Shown: positions 24,908-34,027, numbered from the stretch's first letter. The stretch: 64,000 bases of DNA from Amycolatopsis solani (GCF_033441515.1 NZ_JAWQJT010000001.1:3534001-3598000); one strand, 5' to 3'. A program made the numbers and translations. The notes: a model not told the origin generated them from the letters alone.

Positions 24908-26440
24908 GTGACGGAGCAGGGGTCGCCGGCGAGTGAGATCGCCGCTGGTTATGCGAGTGAGGGTGCCGCGCTGGAGCTGGGCGCGGTGGTGATCGACGGC
25001 TCGGCGGACGCCGCGGCCGCGGTGCGCCTGCCGTTGGCGACGCTGAACCGGCACGGGCTGGTCGCGGGGGCGACCGGGACGGGCAAGACGAAGACGTTGC
25101 AGCTGATCTCGGAGCAGTTGTCGGCGGCGGGGGTGCCGGTGGTGCTCGCGGACGTTAAGGGTGACCTGTCCGGGCTCGCGGCGGCCGGTGAGTCGAACGA
25201 CAAGATCGCGAAGCGCGCGCAGGAGCTGGGTGACGACTGGGCGGGGACGGCGTTCCCGGTGCAGTTCCTCTCGCTGGGTACCGGCGGGAAGGGGTCGCCG
25301 ATCCGGGCGACGATCACGAGTTTCGGGCCGGTGCTGCTGTCGAAGGTGCTCGGGCTGAACGAGACGCAGGAGTCGACGCTCGGGCTGATCTTCCACTGGG
25401 CGGACCAGCGCGGTTTGGCCTTGCTGGACACGAAGGACCTCCGGTCGGTGATCACGCACCTGACCAGTGACGAGGGCAAGGAGGACCTCAAGGGCATCGG
25501 CGGGGTGTCGGCGGCGACGGCCGGGGTGATCCTCCGCGCGCTGTCGAACCTGGAGGCCCAGGGCGGCGAGGACTTCTTCGGTGAGCCCGAGCTGGACGTC
25601 CACGACCTCATGCGCCAGAACGACGGCAAGGGCGTCGTGACCCTGCTGGAGCTGGACAACCTGCAGGCGAAGCCGGCGTTGTTCTCGACGTTCCTCATGT
25701 GGCTGCTGGCCGAGCTGTTCGAGGAGCTGCCCGAGGAGGGCGATCTCGACAAGCCGAAGCTGGTCTTCTTCTTCGACGAGGCGCACCTGCTGTTCAACGA
25801 CGCCTCGAAGGCGTTCCTCGAGCGCATCGAGCAGACCGTGAAGCTGATCCGGTCGAAGGGCGTCGGCGTGTTCTTCTGCACGCAGCTGCCCACGGACATC
25901 CCGAACAACGTGCTTTCGCAGCTCGGCGCCCGGATCCAGCACGCGCTGCGGGCGTTCACGCCGGACGACCAGGCGGCGCTGGCGAAGACGGTCAAGACGT
26001 ACCCGAAGACGAAGTTCTACGAGCTCGACACGGCGTTGACGTCGCTGGGCATCGGCGAAGCCATCGTCACGGTGCTGTCGGAGCGGGGCGCGCCGACGCC
26101 GGTGGCGTGGACGCGGCTGCGCGCGCCGCGGTCGAAGATGGGCTCGATCGGTGCGGACGCCGTCGCCGCGGCCGTCGCGTCGTCGGACCTGCACGCGAAG
26201 TACGGCGAGACGATCGACCGGGAATCGGCCTACGAGAAGCTGGCCGCGAAGGTCGCCGCACCCGCTCCCGAGCCGGCCCCCGACGCTCCCGCGGCTCCGG
26301 CGCCGGAGAAGGAGAAGGACGATCCGGGGTTCATCGAGTCGGCGATGAAGAACCCGGCCGTGAAGTCGTTCATGCGTTCCGCGGCGAGCGCGCTGGGCCG
26401 GGAGATCACGCGAGGGCTGTTCGGCAACCGGAGGCGGTGA
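24908..26440 (+). CDS. HerA/DUF853-type ATPase (YjgR-like)
   Basis: A 510-residue AAA-type ATPase. It has Walker A GATGTGKTKT near residue 60, LADVKGDLSGLA, Walker B KLVFFFDEAHLLF, and the sensor segment FFCTQLPTDIP. These fit the DUF853 (YjgR) family, related to the HerA/FtsK pump fold. An Ala/Pro-rich linker precedes a short C-terminal domain ending GREITRGLFGNRR. The GTG at 24908 follows AGGGGAG. The cellular role is unsettled; DNA or protein translocation is inferred from the fold. Monocistronic. Confidence 0.9.
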   Translation: MTEQGSPASEIAAGYASEGAALELGAVVIDGSADAAAAVRLPLATLNRHGLVAGATGTGKTKTLQLISEQLSAAGVPVVLADVKGDLSGLAAAGESNDKIAKRAQELGDDWAGTAFPVQFLSLGTGGKGSPIRATITSFGPVLLSKVLGLNETQESTLGLIFHWADQRGLALLDTKDLRSVITHLTSDEGKEDLKGIGGVSAATAGVILRALSNLEAQGGEDFFGEPELDVHDLMRQNDGKGVVTLLELDNLQAKPALFSTFLMWLLAELFEELPEEGDLDKPKLVFFFDEAHLLFNDASKAFLERIEQTVKLIRSKGVGVFFCTQLPTDIPNNVLSQLGARIQHALRAFTPDDQAALAKTVKTYPKTKFYELDTALTSLGIGEAIVTVLSERGAPTPVAWTRLRAPRSKMGSIGADAVAAAVASSDLHAKYGETIDRESAYEKLAAKVAAPAPEPAPDAPAAPAPEKEKDDPGFIESAMKNPAVKSFMRSAASALGREITRGLFGNRRR

Positions 26441-26506
26441 CAAAACCTGACGCGATCTGTCAGGTATGGCTGGGACGCTGGTGTCCACATCGAAGAAGGG
26501 AACACC

Positions 26507-26884
26507 ATGACCAGCAGCGCCACCGCGTCGTTCACCGTCGACGAGTGGGAGCCCCAGGCGACCGACCAGTTCGCCGGCACCGAGCTCGCCCGGGTGGCGA
26601 TCGCCAAGACGTTCACCGGGGCGGTCGAGGGGACCAGCAAGGTCGAGCTCCTGACGGCGAACAATGCGACTTCGCGCGCGTACGTGGGCTTCGAGCGGCT
26701 CGAGGTCGCGGTCGACGGCCGCAAGGGCAGCTTCGTCCTGCACCACACCGCCGGCGAGGAGTCCGGCATGACGGTGACGATCCTCCCCGGTTCCGGGGCG
26801 GGCGAGCTGACCGGGATCACCGGAACGGCGCTCATCGAGATCGACGGCGATGACCACCGCTTGACGCTCACCTACGAGCTGTAG
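26507..26884 (+). CDS. DUF3224 protein
   Basis: A 125-residue protein of the DUF3224 family. It is one beta-barrel-like domain beginning TASFTVDEWEP, with SRAYVGFERLEVAVDGRKGSF in the middle and LTLTYEL at the end. GAAGGGA precedes the ATG. There is no signal peptide. It follows the ATPase gene by 66 bases and is closed by a strong bidirectional terminator. Function unknown; related barrels act in lipid or ligand binding or dirigent-type reactions. Confidence 0.85.
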   Translation: MTSSATASFTVDEWEPQATDQFAGTELARVAIAKTFTGAVEGTSKVELLTANNATSRAYVGFERLEVAVDGRKGSFVLHHTAGEESGMTVTILPGSGAGELTGITGTALIEIDGDDHRLTLTYEL

Positions 26885-26888
26885 AAGA

Positions 26889-26939
26889 CGCGAAGGCCGT
26901 TTCGAGAGCCCCCGATTGACTCTCGAAACGGCCTTCGCG
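26889..26939. terminator. Strong bidirectional terminator
   Basis: Near-perfect 20-base arms from CGCGAAGGCCGTTTCGAGAG (26889-26908) and its complement (26920-26939) form a stem with an 11-base loop between the DUF3224 gene and the opposing protease gene. Confidence 0.85.
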
Positions 26940-26996
26940 GTCCCCGCTCCCCGAAGCGGGTGGGACGGACCGCCCCGACAACGGCCCGTCCGCGTC

Positions 26997-28019
26997 CTAG
27001 TTGTTCACGATCTGGTCGACGATCTTCTTGGCGTCGTTGATCGGGATGGCGAAGCCGATCCCGACGCTGCCCGCCGAGCCGTTGGCCGACGCCGACGGGC
27101 TGTAGAGCGCCGAGTTGATGCCGATGACGTTGCCCTGGGCGTCGACCAGCGCGCCGCCCGAGTTGCCCTGGTTGATCGAGGCGTCCGTCTGGATCGCCGT
27201 GTAGCTCGGCGAGTTCTCGGCCTGGTTCGAAGTGCGGCTGAACGGCGACTGCTGTTGCCGCTGACCTTCGCCGATGTCCGACAGGTTGCGGTTGAGCGCG
27301 CTGACGATGCCCGTGGTGACGGTGTTCTGCAGCCCGCCCGGCGAGCCGATCGCGACCACCGACTGGCCGACGACCAGCTTGCTCGAGTCGCCCAAGCTCG
27401 CGGCCGTCAGACCGCTGGCGTTCTGGGCCTGGACCACCGCGATGTCCGCCTTGGTGTCCGCACCGACCACACCGGCCTGGTACTTCTTGCCGTCGGACGT
27501 CGTGATCACGACGTTCTGGGCGCCGTCGACGACGTGCGCGTTCGTCAGGATCCGGCCGTCCGAAGTCAGGATGACGCCGGAGCCGATGGCCTCGCCCTGA
27601 CCGGTGGTCACGTTGATCTGGACGACGCTCGGCGTCACCTTCGCCGCGACGCCGCTGACGTCGCCGGACGTCGAGTTCGAGACCGCCTGCCCGCTCGCGG
27701 CCGGCGTGCTCACCGACGTCGTGGTGCCGTCCGCCGAGTTCGTGGTGAGCCCGACGATCGCGGCGCCGCCGACGCCGCCGACCAGCGCGGCGCCGAGCGC
27801 GGTCGCGCTGACGATCAGCGCGACGCGGCCGCCCTTGCGCGGCTTGGTCTTCAGCGCCGTGGGCGCCGGCTGCGGGGTGAACAGAGGGTTCGGCGCGGCC
27901 TGGTGCTGGTAGCCGTACTGCGGCTGCTGCTGCGCGTACGGCCCGTACTGCGGGGTGCTCTGGTGCGGCTGGTGCCCACCGGGTGAGGCGGGGCCGGGCC
28001 GACTCTCGTTCTCGGTCAT
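26997..28019 (-). CDS. HtrA-like S1C serine protease, membrane-anchored, no PDZ domain
   Basis: 340 residues. A 60-residue Gln/Pro/Tyr-rich cytosolic N-terminus is followed by a basic stretch and one membrane helix (VALIVSATALGAALVGGVGG), then an extracellular trypsin-like domain. The catalytic His is in TNAHVV, the Asp in ADIAVV and the Ser in QGNSGGAL. Related actinobacterial proteins (PepD, HtrA) carry a PDZ domain; this one ends directly after the protease domain (AKKIVDQIVNN), so substrate recognition must differ. GCTGAGAA repeats upstream suggest control by an envelope-stress regulator (inference). Confidence 0.92.
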   Translation of the reverse strand: MTENESRPGPASPGGHQPHQSTPQYGPYAQQQPQYGYQHQAAPNPLFTPQPAPTALKTKPRKGGRVALIVSATALGAALVGGVGGAAIVGLTTNSADGTTTSVSTPAASGQAVSNSTSGDVSGVAAKVTPSVVQINVTTGQGEAIGSGVILTSDGRILTNAHVVDGAQNVVITTSDGKKYQAGVVGADTKADIAVVQAQNASGLTAASLGDSSKLVVGQSVVAIGSPGGLQNTVTTGIVSALNRNLSDIGEGQRQQQSPFSRTSNQAENSPSYTAIQTDASINQGNSGGALVDAQGNVIGINSALYSPSASANGSAGSVGIGFAIPINDAKKIVDQIVNN

Positions 28020-28074
28020 GGATCCAGGTTCGCGCCGGTGCTTGTGAGCAACCTGTGGAAATACCTCAGGCTTT

Positions 28075-28096
28075 GCTGAGAAGAATCAGCTGAGAA
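28075..28096 (-). promoter_or_regulatory. Direct repeat in front of the S1C protease gene
   Basis: On the minus strand TTCTCAGC occurs twice (28096-28089 and 28082-28075) with a 6-base spacer. More CTGAG/CTCAG pentamers lie on both sides (28064, 28098, 28110). Direct repeats with this spacing are typical of OmpR-type regulators, and MprA of mycobacteria controls the homologous pepD. The assignment to MprA is inference. Confidence 0.45.
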
Positions 28097-28110
28097 AACT
28101 CAGGTGGTTC

Positions 28111-29433
28111 TCAGTCGAAGAACGCCGGCACGTCCAGCGCTCCTCCCGCCGCTTCGAACTCGTCGTGCACCGCCTTCCGCAGTTCGGCGTCTCCCAGGTA
28201 GTCGGCGGCGGTCAGGGCCAGGCCCAGCGCGCCGTCGCGGACCCCGGCGTCCCCGGTGGACGATCCGGCCGCGGCCGCGAACTCCTTGGTGTGCAAGGCG
28301 ACCGTCGGACCCGACACGGCGAGCATCGGGTGCAGCGCGGGCATCCGGTACGACAGGTTCCCCAGGTCGGTGGATCCGGTGAGCGACTCCGGCACGATGC
28401 CCGGCGGCAGCGGCTTGCGGCCGGTGCCCAGCTGGTTGGCCGTCCAGCGGCCGGCGAGCGCGGTGTTGAACCGGATCGGCAGGTACGCGGCCTGGGCGTC
28501 CCAGACCAGCTCGACGCCGCAGCCGGTCATCGCCGCCGCGCCTTCCGCGATCGACGTCATCCGGGCGGCGAGGTCGCGCAGCGTCTCCGGGTTCTGCGAG
28601 CGGAGGTAGAACAGCAGCGCCGCCCGCGCCGGGATGACGTTCGGCCGGGCGCCGCCGTCGGTGAAGACGCCGTGCACGCGGTCGCTCTGCGGGAGTTGCT
28701 GCCGCAGCGCCGAAACGCCCTGGTAGGCGGCGACCGCGGCGTCGAGCGCGTTGCGGCCCATGAACGGCTGAGCCGACGCGTGCGCGCCGACGCCGTGGAA
28801 GACCATCTCCAGCTGACGGCGGCCGAGGAACGGGTGCAGCGCGATGTCGTGGCTGAACGGGTGCAGCATGATCACCGCGTCGACGTCGTCGAACACGCCC
28901 GCGCGAGCCAGGATTTCCTTGCCGCCACCGCCTTCTTCGGCGGGGGTGCCGATCAGGCTGACCCGGCCGCCGAGCCGCTCGGCGACGGTGGCGGCGCCGA
29001 GGAACCCGCCCGCGGCGGTCGTGCAGATGACGTTGTGGCCGCAGGCGTGGCCGAGCCCGGGCAGCGCGTCGTACTCGGCGAGAACGGCGATGTGCGGGCC
29101 GTCCCGCTCCGGGGTGCTGACGCGCAGCGCGGTGTCGAGCCCGCCGAGCCCGACGGTCGCTTCGTGGCCGTGGCGCCCGAGGAGGTCCGCGAGCGCCTGC
29201 ACCGAACGGTGCTCGGCGAACCCCTCCTCGGGGTGCGCGTGCAGATCTTGGCTCAACGCCACCAGATCGGGTGACGCGCGCTCGACCGCGGCAGTCACCT
29301 CGGCCCGCGTCGCCTCGTCCGCGCCGGCGTGCGGCGAGGACAGCGGCTCGGCGGCCGCGACGGCGTCGGCGGTGGCCTCGACCAGGGAACGCAGGTAGCT
29401 GTCGTCGGGCGGGACGGGCTCGTGGTGGGTCAT
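28111..29433 (-). CDS. M20 family amidohydrolase (M20D-like)
   Basis: A 440-residue dinuclear metallohydrolase. Metal-binding segments are HPEEGFAEH, GLGHACGHN (with the Cys ligand typical of M20D) and TPAEEGGGGK with the catalytic Glu pair. A dimerisation domain follows. It most resembles p-aminobenzoyl-glutamate hydrolase/AbgB-type and amidohydrolase proteins acting on N-acyl amino acids. Cytosolic. It may share a transcript with the downstream protease gene (92-base gap with regulatory repeats) or end before it. Exact substrate not determinable. Confidence 0.9.
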   Translation of the reverse strand: MTHHEPVPPDDSYLRSLVEATADAVAAAEPLSSPHAGADEATRAEVTAAVERASPDLVALSQDLHAHPEEGFAEHRSVQALADLLGRHGHEATVGLGGLDTALRVSTPERDGPHIAVLAEYDALPGLGHACGHNVICTTAAGGFLGAATVAERLGGRVSLIGTPAEEGGGGKEILARAGVFDDVDAVIMLHPFSHDIALHPFLGRRQLEMVFHGVGAHASAQPFMGRNALDAAVAAYQGVSALRQQLPQSDRVHGVFTDGGARPNVIPARAALLFYLRSQNPETLRDLAARMTSIAEGAAAMTGCGVELVWDAQAAYLPIRFNTALAGRWTANQLGTGRKPLPPGIVPESLTGSTDLGNLSYRMPALHPMLAVSGPTVALHTKEFAAAAGSSTGDAGVRDGALGLALTAADYLGDAELRKAVHDEFEAAGGALDVPAFFD

Positions 29434-29472
29434 GGGGCGATGCTAACCGGCGGGTCCGACAATCCGCGGCGC

Positions 29473-30231
29473 TCAGCCCAGCCGGCCCGCGACGATCTGG
29501 GTGACGCCGGCGTACCGTTCGGTGATCGCGGTGAAGCCGCGGGCACGCAGGCTCGCCGCGATTTCGCCGCGGTCGAACATCTTCTGCCCGCTCACGATCC
29601 CGCCGGCCGAGTCGATCAGGCGCGCGGGCTGCCAGCCGCGGCGGGCGCTGGTCAGCAGGACGATCCGGCCGCCGGGTTTCAGCACGCGCGCGAAAGAGTC
29701 CAACGCGGCTTCCGGTTCGGCGAACATGTGCAGGGCGGCGAAGCAGCAGACCCCGTCCACTGTGGACTCCTTCAGCGGCGGGCGCACCGCGTCCGCGCGC
29801 AGGTAGGCAACGCTCTGCGGGCCACCCTCGGCGACGGCCTTGGCGAGCATCGTGCGGGCGCCGTCGAGCCCGATCGCGAGCCCGCCCGGCGCGACGGCCG
29901 CGCCGAACGCGCGCGTGAAGCGGCCGGTGCCGCAGGCGACGTCGAGCGCGGTGTGCCCGGGTTCGAGGGCGAGGAGCTTCGTGGCGAGGCGGACTTCGCC
30001 GGTCATGCTCGGCCCGAACGGGCCCTTGAGCGCGCGGCCGAGCGCCGGGCGCCAGTAGCGCTCGTAGACCTGCGGGAGCACGGTCGTGCGCATCAGCCGC
30101 TGGGTGAGCCCGGTCGGCGGGCCGGCCTGGTCCGCGGCGCCCAGCAGGTCGAGGTAACCGTCGCTGGTCTCCGCCGGGGTCTCGAGCAGGGCGCTCAGTC
30201 GCTCGAGAGTGGTGGTTCGGCTGGTCGGCAT
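29473..30231 (-). CDS. Class I SAM-dependent methyltransferase
   Basis: 252 residues. SAM-binding motif I is ALDVACGTGRFTRAF, followed by an acidic residue in IGLDGARTML and the post-motif GVCCFAALHMF. This is a UbiE/COQ5-like Methyltransf_11 domain. The N-terminal 90 residues (helical, with a WRPALGRALKGPFGP segment) would form the substrate lid. GGAGGGGCC precedes the ATG. It lies 39 bases upstream of the M20 gene on the same strand. Substrate unknown. Confidence 0.88.
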   Translation of the reverse strand: MPTSRTTTLERLSALLETPAETSDGYLDLLGAADQAGPPTGLTQRLMRTTVLPQVYERYWRPALGRALKGPFGPSMTGEVRLATKLLALEPGHTALDVACGTGRFTRAFGAAVAPGGLAIGLDGARTMLAKAVAEGGPQSVAYLRADAVRPPLKESTVDGVCCFAALHMFAEPEAALDSFARVLKPGGRIVLLTSARRGWQPARLIDSAGGIVSGQKMFDRGEIAASLRARGFTAITERYAGVTQIVAGRLG

Positions 30232-30246
30232 GGCCCCTCCGGTGGT

Positions 30247-30283
30247 TCGAATACCGGGAGTATGCCAAATCTGAGGTATTCGA
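30247..30283. promoter_or_regulatory. Inverted repeat between divergent genes
   Basis: Perfect nine-base arms TCGAATACC (30247-30255) and GGTATTCGA (30275-30283), 19 bases apart, lie in the region between the methyltransferase and the AlkA-like gene. The position suits a shared operator. The regulator is not recognised. Confidence 0.45.
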
Positions 30284-30380
30284 TCGGGTGAACAAGAGTC
30301 GGGATCAGGCGTTCGAGTCCCGGAATTGTCGGTGGTCCTCCCTAGCGTCGCAGGCGAGGTTCCGATCCGAGGAGGACAAG

Positions 30381-31283
30381 ATGACGACTTCCCTGCTGGA
30401 CAGCCAGATCACGGTGCGAGGCGAGTTCGACCTGGCCGCGGCGGCCCGCTTCTTGACCGGCTTCGCGCCGGCCGGGCAACCGGCGGCGGAGGCGGGCGCA
30501 CTGCGCGTGGCCTTCCCGCTCGAAGGCGCGTGGACGCCGGTGGGAGCGGTGCTGCGGCAGAGATCGCCCGGCGAAGTGGCGGTGGCGGTGCACGGCCCGC
30601 CCGAACACGCCGAGGCGGTTCTGACCCAGGTGCGGCGGATGTGCTCCCTGGACGTCGACGGGTCGGCGTTCCCGGTGGCCGGCGCCCGTGACCCGGTGGT
30701 GTCCCTGCTGCAGCAGCTGCACCCCGGCCTGCGCCCGGTGTTGTTCGCGTCGCCGTACGAAGCGGCGTGCTGGGCGGTGCTCAGCCACCGGGTCTGGATG
30801 ACCCAGGCGGTCCGGCTGCGCCGCCGCCTGACGGAACGCCACGGCACGGAGCTCGACGTCGGCGGCACCAGGCTGACGTCGTTCCCGGCGCCGGCGGTCC
30901 TGGCGAAGCTGGAGTTCATGCCGGGCCTGTCGGGCCAGAAGGTGCAGCGCCTTCGAGGCATCGCCGAAGCGGCGGCCGCGGGCGCGCTGGACGCGGCGGC
31001 GTTGCGGGCGATGTCCGCGGACGAGGCCCTGCAACAGCTGCGGACGCTCCCGGGAATCGGCCGCTTCAGCGCGGAGCTGATCCTGATCCGCGGCGCCGGC
31101 CACCCGGACATCTTCCCCCAGGACGAAGGCCGCCTCCACGAGATCATGCGCGACGCCTACCACCTGCCGGAAGCGGGAGTGCCGGAGCTGGCGGAGATCG
31201 CGGAAGCATGGGCCCCCTTCCGGAGCTGGGTGTCGTTCCTGTTCCGCGTCGAAGGCGAGGCCCGGCTGAGGGAGTCCCGATGA
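30381..31283 (+). CDS. AlkA-like DNA-3-methyladenine glycosylase
   Basis: A 300-residue HhH-GPD DNA glycosylase. The helix-hairpin-helix is LRTLPGIGRFSAELILIRG, and the catalytic Asp follows in DIFPQDEGRL. LSHRVWMTQAVRLRRRL is the preceding helical element of the AlkA group. The N-terminal 100 residues form the AlkA-type beta domain. The ATG is preceded by GAGGAGG; upstream in-frame starts lack such a site. It removes alkylated purines in base-excision repair. Single gene. Confidence 0.88.
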   Translation: MTTSLLDSQITVRGEFDLAAAARFLTGFAPAGQPAAEAGALRVAFPLEGAWTPVGAVLRQRSPGEVAVAVHGPPEHAEAVLTQVRRMCSLDVDGSAFPVAGARDPVVSLLQQLHPGLRPVLFASPYEAACWAVLSHRVWMTQAVRLRRRLTERHGTELDVGGTRLTSFPAPAVLAKLEFMPGLSGQKVQRLRGIAEAAAAGALDAAALRAMSADEALQQLRTLPGIGRFSAELILIRGAGHPDIFPQDEGRLHEIMRDAYHLPEAGVPELAEIAEAWAPFRSWVSFLFRVEGEARLRESR

Positions 31284-31320
31284 CCTGAGCTCGCAGTTCG
31301 CCCACCGCCCGAACCCCGTC

Positions 31321-31836
31321 TCATCCGAGAGGAGGAGAACCCCAGTCGCGCTCACCGAGCTCGAGCGCCCGTGCCCGCTCACCGACGTTCTCGGGGCGGA
31401 TCCGCTCGGCCAGGCAGTGCCGGTGCACGACGATGCTGCAGCTCCCCGGACCGTTGTTGCTGCGCGCGTCGAGGACGAGGGCGTCACCGCCGGGGCTCAG
31501 CGTGGTGCGTTCCCCGCAGAAGTCGCAGGACCAGGTCGACGTCGCCAGGTCCGACGCGCGGATGCCGAGGCGCACCGACACCGGCGGGAGCCATTGATTG
31601 ACCTGCTGGACCACCGCGTCGACCCGCGAACCGACCGGTGGGAAGAGCGCCAGCAGTTCCTCGTGGCTGCTCGTCCGCGAGGCGAACTGCTCGATCATGT
31701 CGATCGAGGCCGACAGGCCGTCGTCCTCGTGGCCGGTGATTTCGGCGAGCACCCCCCACGGGTGGTGGCTGAGAATCGTGGCCTCGACTCGCTGGCCGGG
31801 CATCAGCGCAAAGCTCTTCGTCTCGAACCTGTCCAT
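31321..31836 (-). CDS. S1-like domain protein with a Cys/His cluster
   Basis: 171 residues, start ATG 31836 after GGGAG. Residues about 8-90 read as an S1-like RNA-binding barrel (LMPGQRVEATILSHHPWGVLAEI, later PPVGSRVDAVVQQV). After residue 105, CDFCGERTTL and a distal HRHCLAE provide a CxxC...HxxC set that could bind zinc. I do not recognise a named family. RNA or ribosome binding is inference. It is divergent from the M50-like gene. Confidence 0.7.
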   Translation of the reverse strand: MDRFETKSFALMPGQRVEATILSHHPWGVLAEITGHEDDGLSASIDMIEQFASRTSSHEELLALFPPVGSRVDAVVQQVNQWLPPVSVRLGIRASDLATSTWSCDFCGERTTLSPGGDALVLDARSNNGPGSCSIVVHRHCLAERIRPENVGERARALELGERDWGSPPLG

Positions 31837-31956
31837 CGCTCTCCCTCGACCACGACCGGCGGAAAGGAGATCATCACGACCCACTACCGGAGCCCGCGAA
31901 ACCGCGTTCGGCGGGGACTCACCGTAGCCAGATGTCGCCTGTGGTGAGGTATCCGG

Positions 31957-32739
31957 GTGAGTTCGCCCGTTCCTCTCGCGCTCGGCGGCCCGGCCGGTGA
32001 CGCCCTGTCAGCCCTCCGGACGGCCGCCACCGGCACCTCATCGGCCGGTTCGCTGCTCGAACAGGCTCAGACGCCTGCCGTGATCACCCTGGTCGCCGGC
32101 GGTGTGGCGCTGCTGGTCGTGCTCATCGGCGGTACGCCGTGGCGGCTGGCGCGCAACGTCGTCACGATCGTGCACGAGGCCGGGCACGCACTGGCCGCCG
32201 TGCTCGTCGGGCGGCGGCTGCAGGGCATCAAGCTGCACTCGGACACCTCGGGCGTCACCGTCTCGCGCGGCAAGCCCGAGGGGCCGGGGATGGCGTTCAC
32301 CGCGATGGCCGGGTACCTCGCGCCCTCGGTGCTCGGGCTGCTGTTCGCCAGCCTGCTCGGCAACGACCTGGTCGGCAGCGTGCTCGTGCTGATCGCGTTG
32401 CTGCTGCTCGGTGTCCTGGTGATGGTGCGCAACGCCTACGGGGTGTTCACCGTCGTCGCCAGTGCCTTCGTGCTCGCGCTGGTCGCGTTCGTCGCGCCGG
32501 TCGAGGTGCAGGCGCCGTTCGGCTACCTGGTGACGTGGTTCCTGCTGTTCGGGGGCGTGCGGCCGGTGATCGAGCTGCAGACCAAACGCCGTCGTGGCCA
32601 GGCGCGGGACTCCGACGCCGACCAGTTGGGCCGGCTCACCGCGGTGCCGCCGGTGCTGTGGGTGCTGGTCTTCGCCGTGGCGACGGTCAGCTGCCTGATC
32701 GCCGGCGGGCTGTGGCTCCTGGAGCCCGTGGCCACCTGA
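31957..32739 (+). CDS. M50B-like membrane metalloprotease
   Basis: 260 residues with about six membrane helices. HEAGH at residues 73-77 is the zinc-binding motif, placed at the end of the second helix. GMAFTAMAGYLAPSVLGL resembles the conserved segment after the first metal helix in M50B-type proteins. A second Asp ligand (LDG-type) is not obvious. The GTG start is at 31957. Such small M50-like proteins are common in actinobacteria and poorly characterised. proA follows 55 bases later on the same strand. Confidence 0.85.
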   Translation: MSSPVPLALGGPAGDALSALRTAATGTSSAGSLLEQAQTPAVITLVAGGVALLVVLIGGTPWRLARNVVTIVHEAGHALAAVLVGRRLQGIKLHSDTSGVTVSRGKPEGPGMAFTAMAGYLAPSVLGLLFASLLGNDLVGSVLVLIALLLLGVLVMVRNAYGVFTVVASAFVLALVAFVAPVEVQAPFGYLVTWFLLFGGVRPVIELQTKRRRGQARDSDADQLGRLTAVPPVLWVLVFAVATVSCLIAGGLWLLEPVAT

Positions 32740-32794
32740 GCGAGCCCATGCGGCAAACTGGTCTCTCGCTGGTCCGCGCGGAGGGAGACGAACG

Positions 32795-34027
32795 ATGGAC
32801 GAGGTCGCCAAGGCCGTGGAGGAGTGCGCACGGGCGGCGAAGCTGGCCGCGCCGTCGCTCGCCGCCGCTTCCGCCGAGGCCGTCGACGCCGCGCTGACCG
32901 GGATGGCCGAGCGGCTGCTCGCGCACCGCGAGGAGATCCTCGAGGCGAACCGGGCCGACGTCGAGCGCGCGAAGGCCGAGGGGATGAGCGCCGGTCTGCT
33001 CGACCGGCTCACCATCACCCCCGAGCGCCTCACCGGCATGGCCGAGCAGCTGCGGCTGCTCGCCGGCGCGCCGCACCAGGAGCGCTCGGTCGAGGTGTCC
33101 ACGCTGGACGGCGGGCTGCGGCTGGTCGAACGGCGGCGGCCGGTCGGCGTCATCGGCGCGAACTACGAGGCGCGGCCGAACGTGACCGTCGACGTGGCGT
33201 CGCAGCTGGTCAAGTCGCGCAACGGCGGCGTGCTGCGCACCGGCTCGGCCGCGCTCGGCTCGGCGCAGCGGCTGCGTGAGGTCGTCATCGCGCCCGCGCT
33301 CACCGAGGCGGGCATCGACGCCGACTGCGTCCAGCTGGTGCCGCGGGTGGAGCGGGAGGCGGCGTCCGCGCTGGTCCGGCTGCCGAACCTGGTGCCGCTG
33401 GTGATCCTGCGCGGCAGCGGCGACAGCACCCGGGCCCTCGCCACCGAGGCGGCCGTCCACGGCGTCGGCACGCTCGCCCACGCCGACGGCGGCGGCGTGC
33501 TGTACGTCGACCGCGGCGCGGACGTCACCAAAGCGCGTGACCTCGTCTACAACAGCCTCGACCGGCTCGGGGTCTGCAACCGGCTGAACCTGCTGCTGAT
33601 CCACGAGGACATCCACGACGAGGTCTGGCCGTCGATCTCCGACGCGCTGGCCGAGCGGGGCGTCACGCCGTCGCTCGCTCCGCACGAGCACGCCATCGGC
33701 TACGAGTGGGCGCTGGACTCCGACCGCGAGGCGACCGTCACGGTGGCCAAGGTCGGCGCGCTCGCCGACGCGGTCGGGATCGCCAACGAGCAGACGTCGG
33801 GCCTGGCCGCGGGCATCGCCACCGAGGACGAGTCGGCCGCCGACGCCTTCTTCGACGGCTACACCGGCACGGGCGTCTTCTGGAACGCCCCGACCCGGCT
33901 CCTCGACGGCTTCAAGCTGCTCGCGGTCCCGGAAACCGGCATCAACCTGGACAAGGTGCCCGGTCCCCGCGGCCCGGTGACGTACACGGACCTCTACGTC
34001 CGCCAGTACGCGGTCCTGCCGGCCTGA
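32795..34027 (+). CDS. proA: Glutamate-5-semialdehyde dehydrogenase (gamma-glutamyl phosphate reductase)
   Basis: A 410-residue NADPH-dependent enzyme of proline biosynthesis. The aldehyde-dehydrogenase fold is shown by NRADVERAKAEG, VGVIGANYEARPNVTVD, KSRNGGVLRTGSAA and the catalytic Cys in GVCNRLN. The C-terminal part ends with GPRGPVTYTDLYVRQY. It reduces gamma-glutamyl phosphate to the semialdehyde. The ATG follows GGAGGGAGACGA. The partner kinase gene proB is not in the window. Confidence 0.97.
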   Translation: MDEVAKAVEECARAAKLAAPSLAAASAEAVDAALTGMAERLLAHREEILEANRADVERAKAEGMSAGLLDRLTITPERLTGMAEQLRLLAGAPHQERSVEVSTLDGGLRLVERRRPVGVIGANYEARPNVTVDVASQLVKSRNGGVLRTGSAALGSAQRLREVVIAPALTEAGIDADCVQLVPRVEREAASALVRLPNLVPLVILRGSGDSTRALATEAAVHGVGTLAHADGGGVLYVDRGADVTKARDLVYNSLDRLGVCNRLNLLLIHEDIHDEVWPSISDALAERGVTPSLAPHEHAIGYEWALDSDREATVTVAKVGALADAVGIANEQTSGLAAGIATEDESAADAFFDGYTGTGVFWNAPTRLLDGFKLLAVPETGINLDKVPGPRGPVTYTDLYVRQYAVLPA

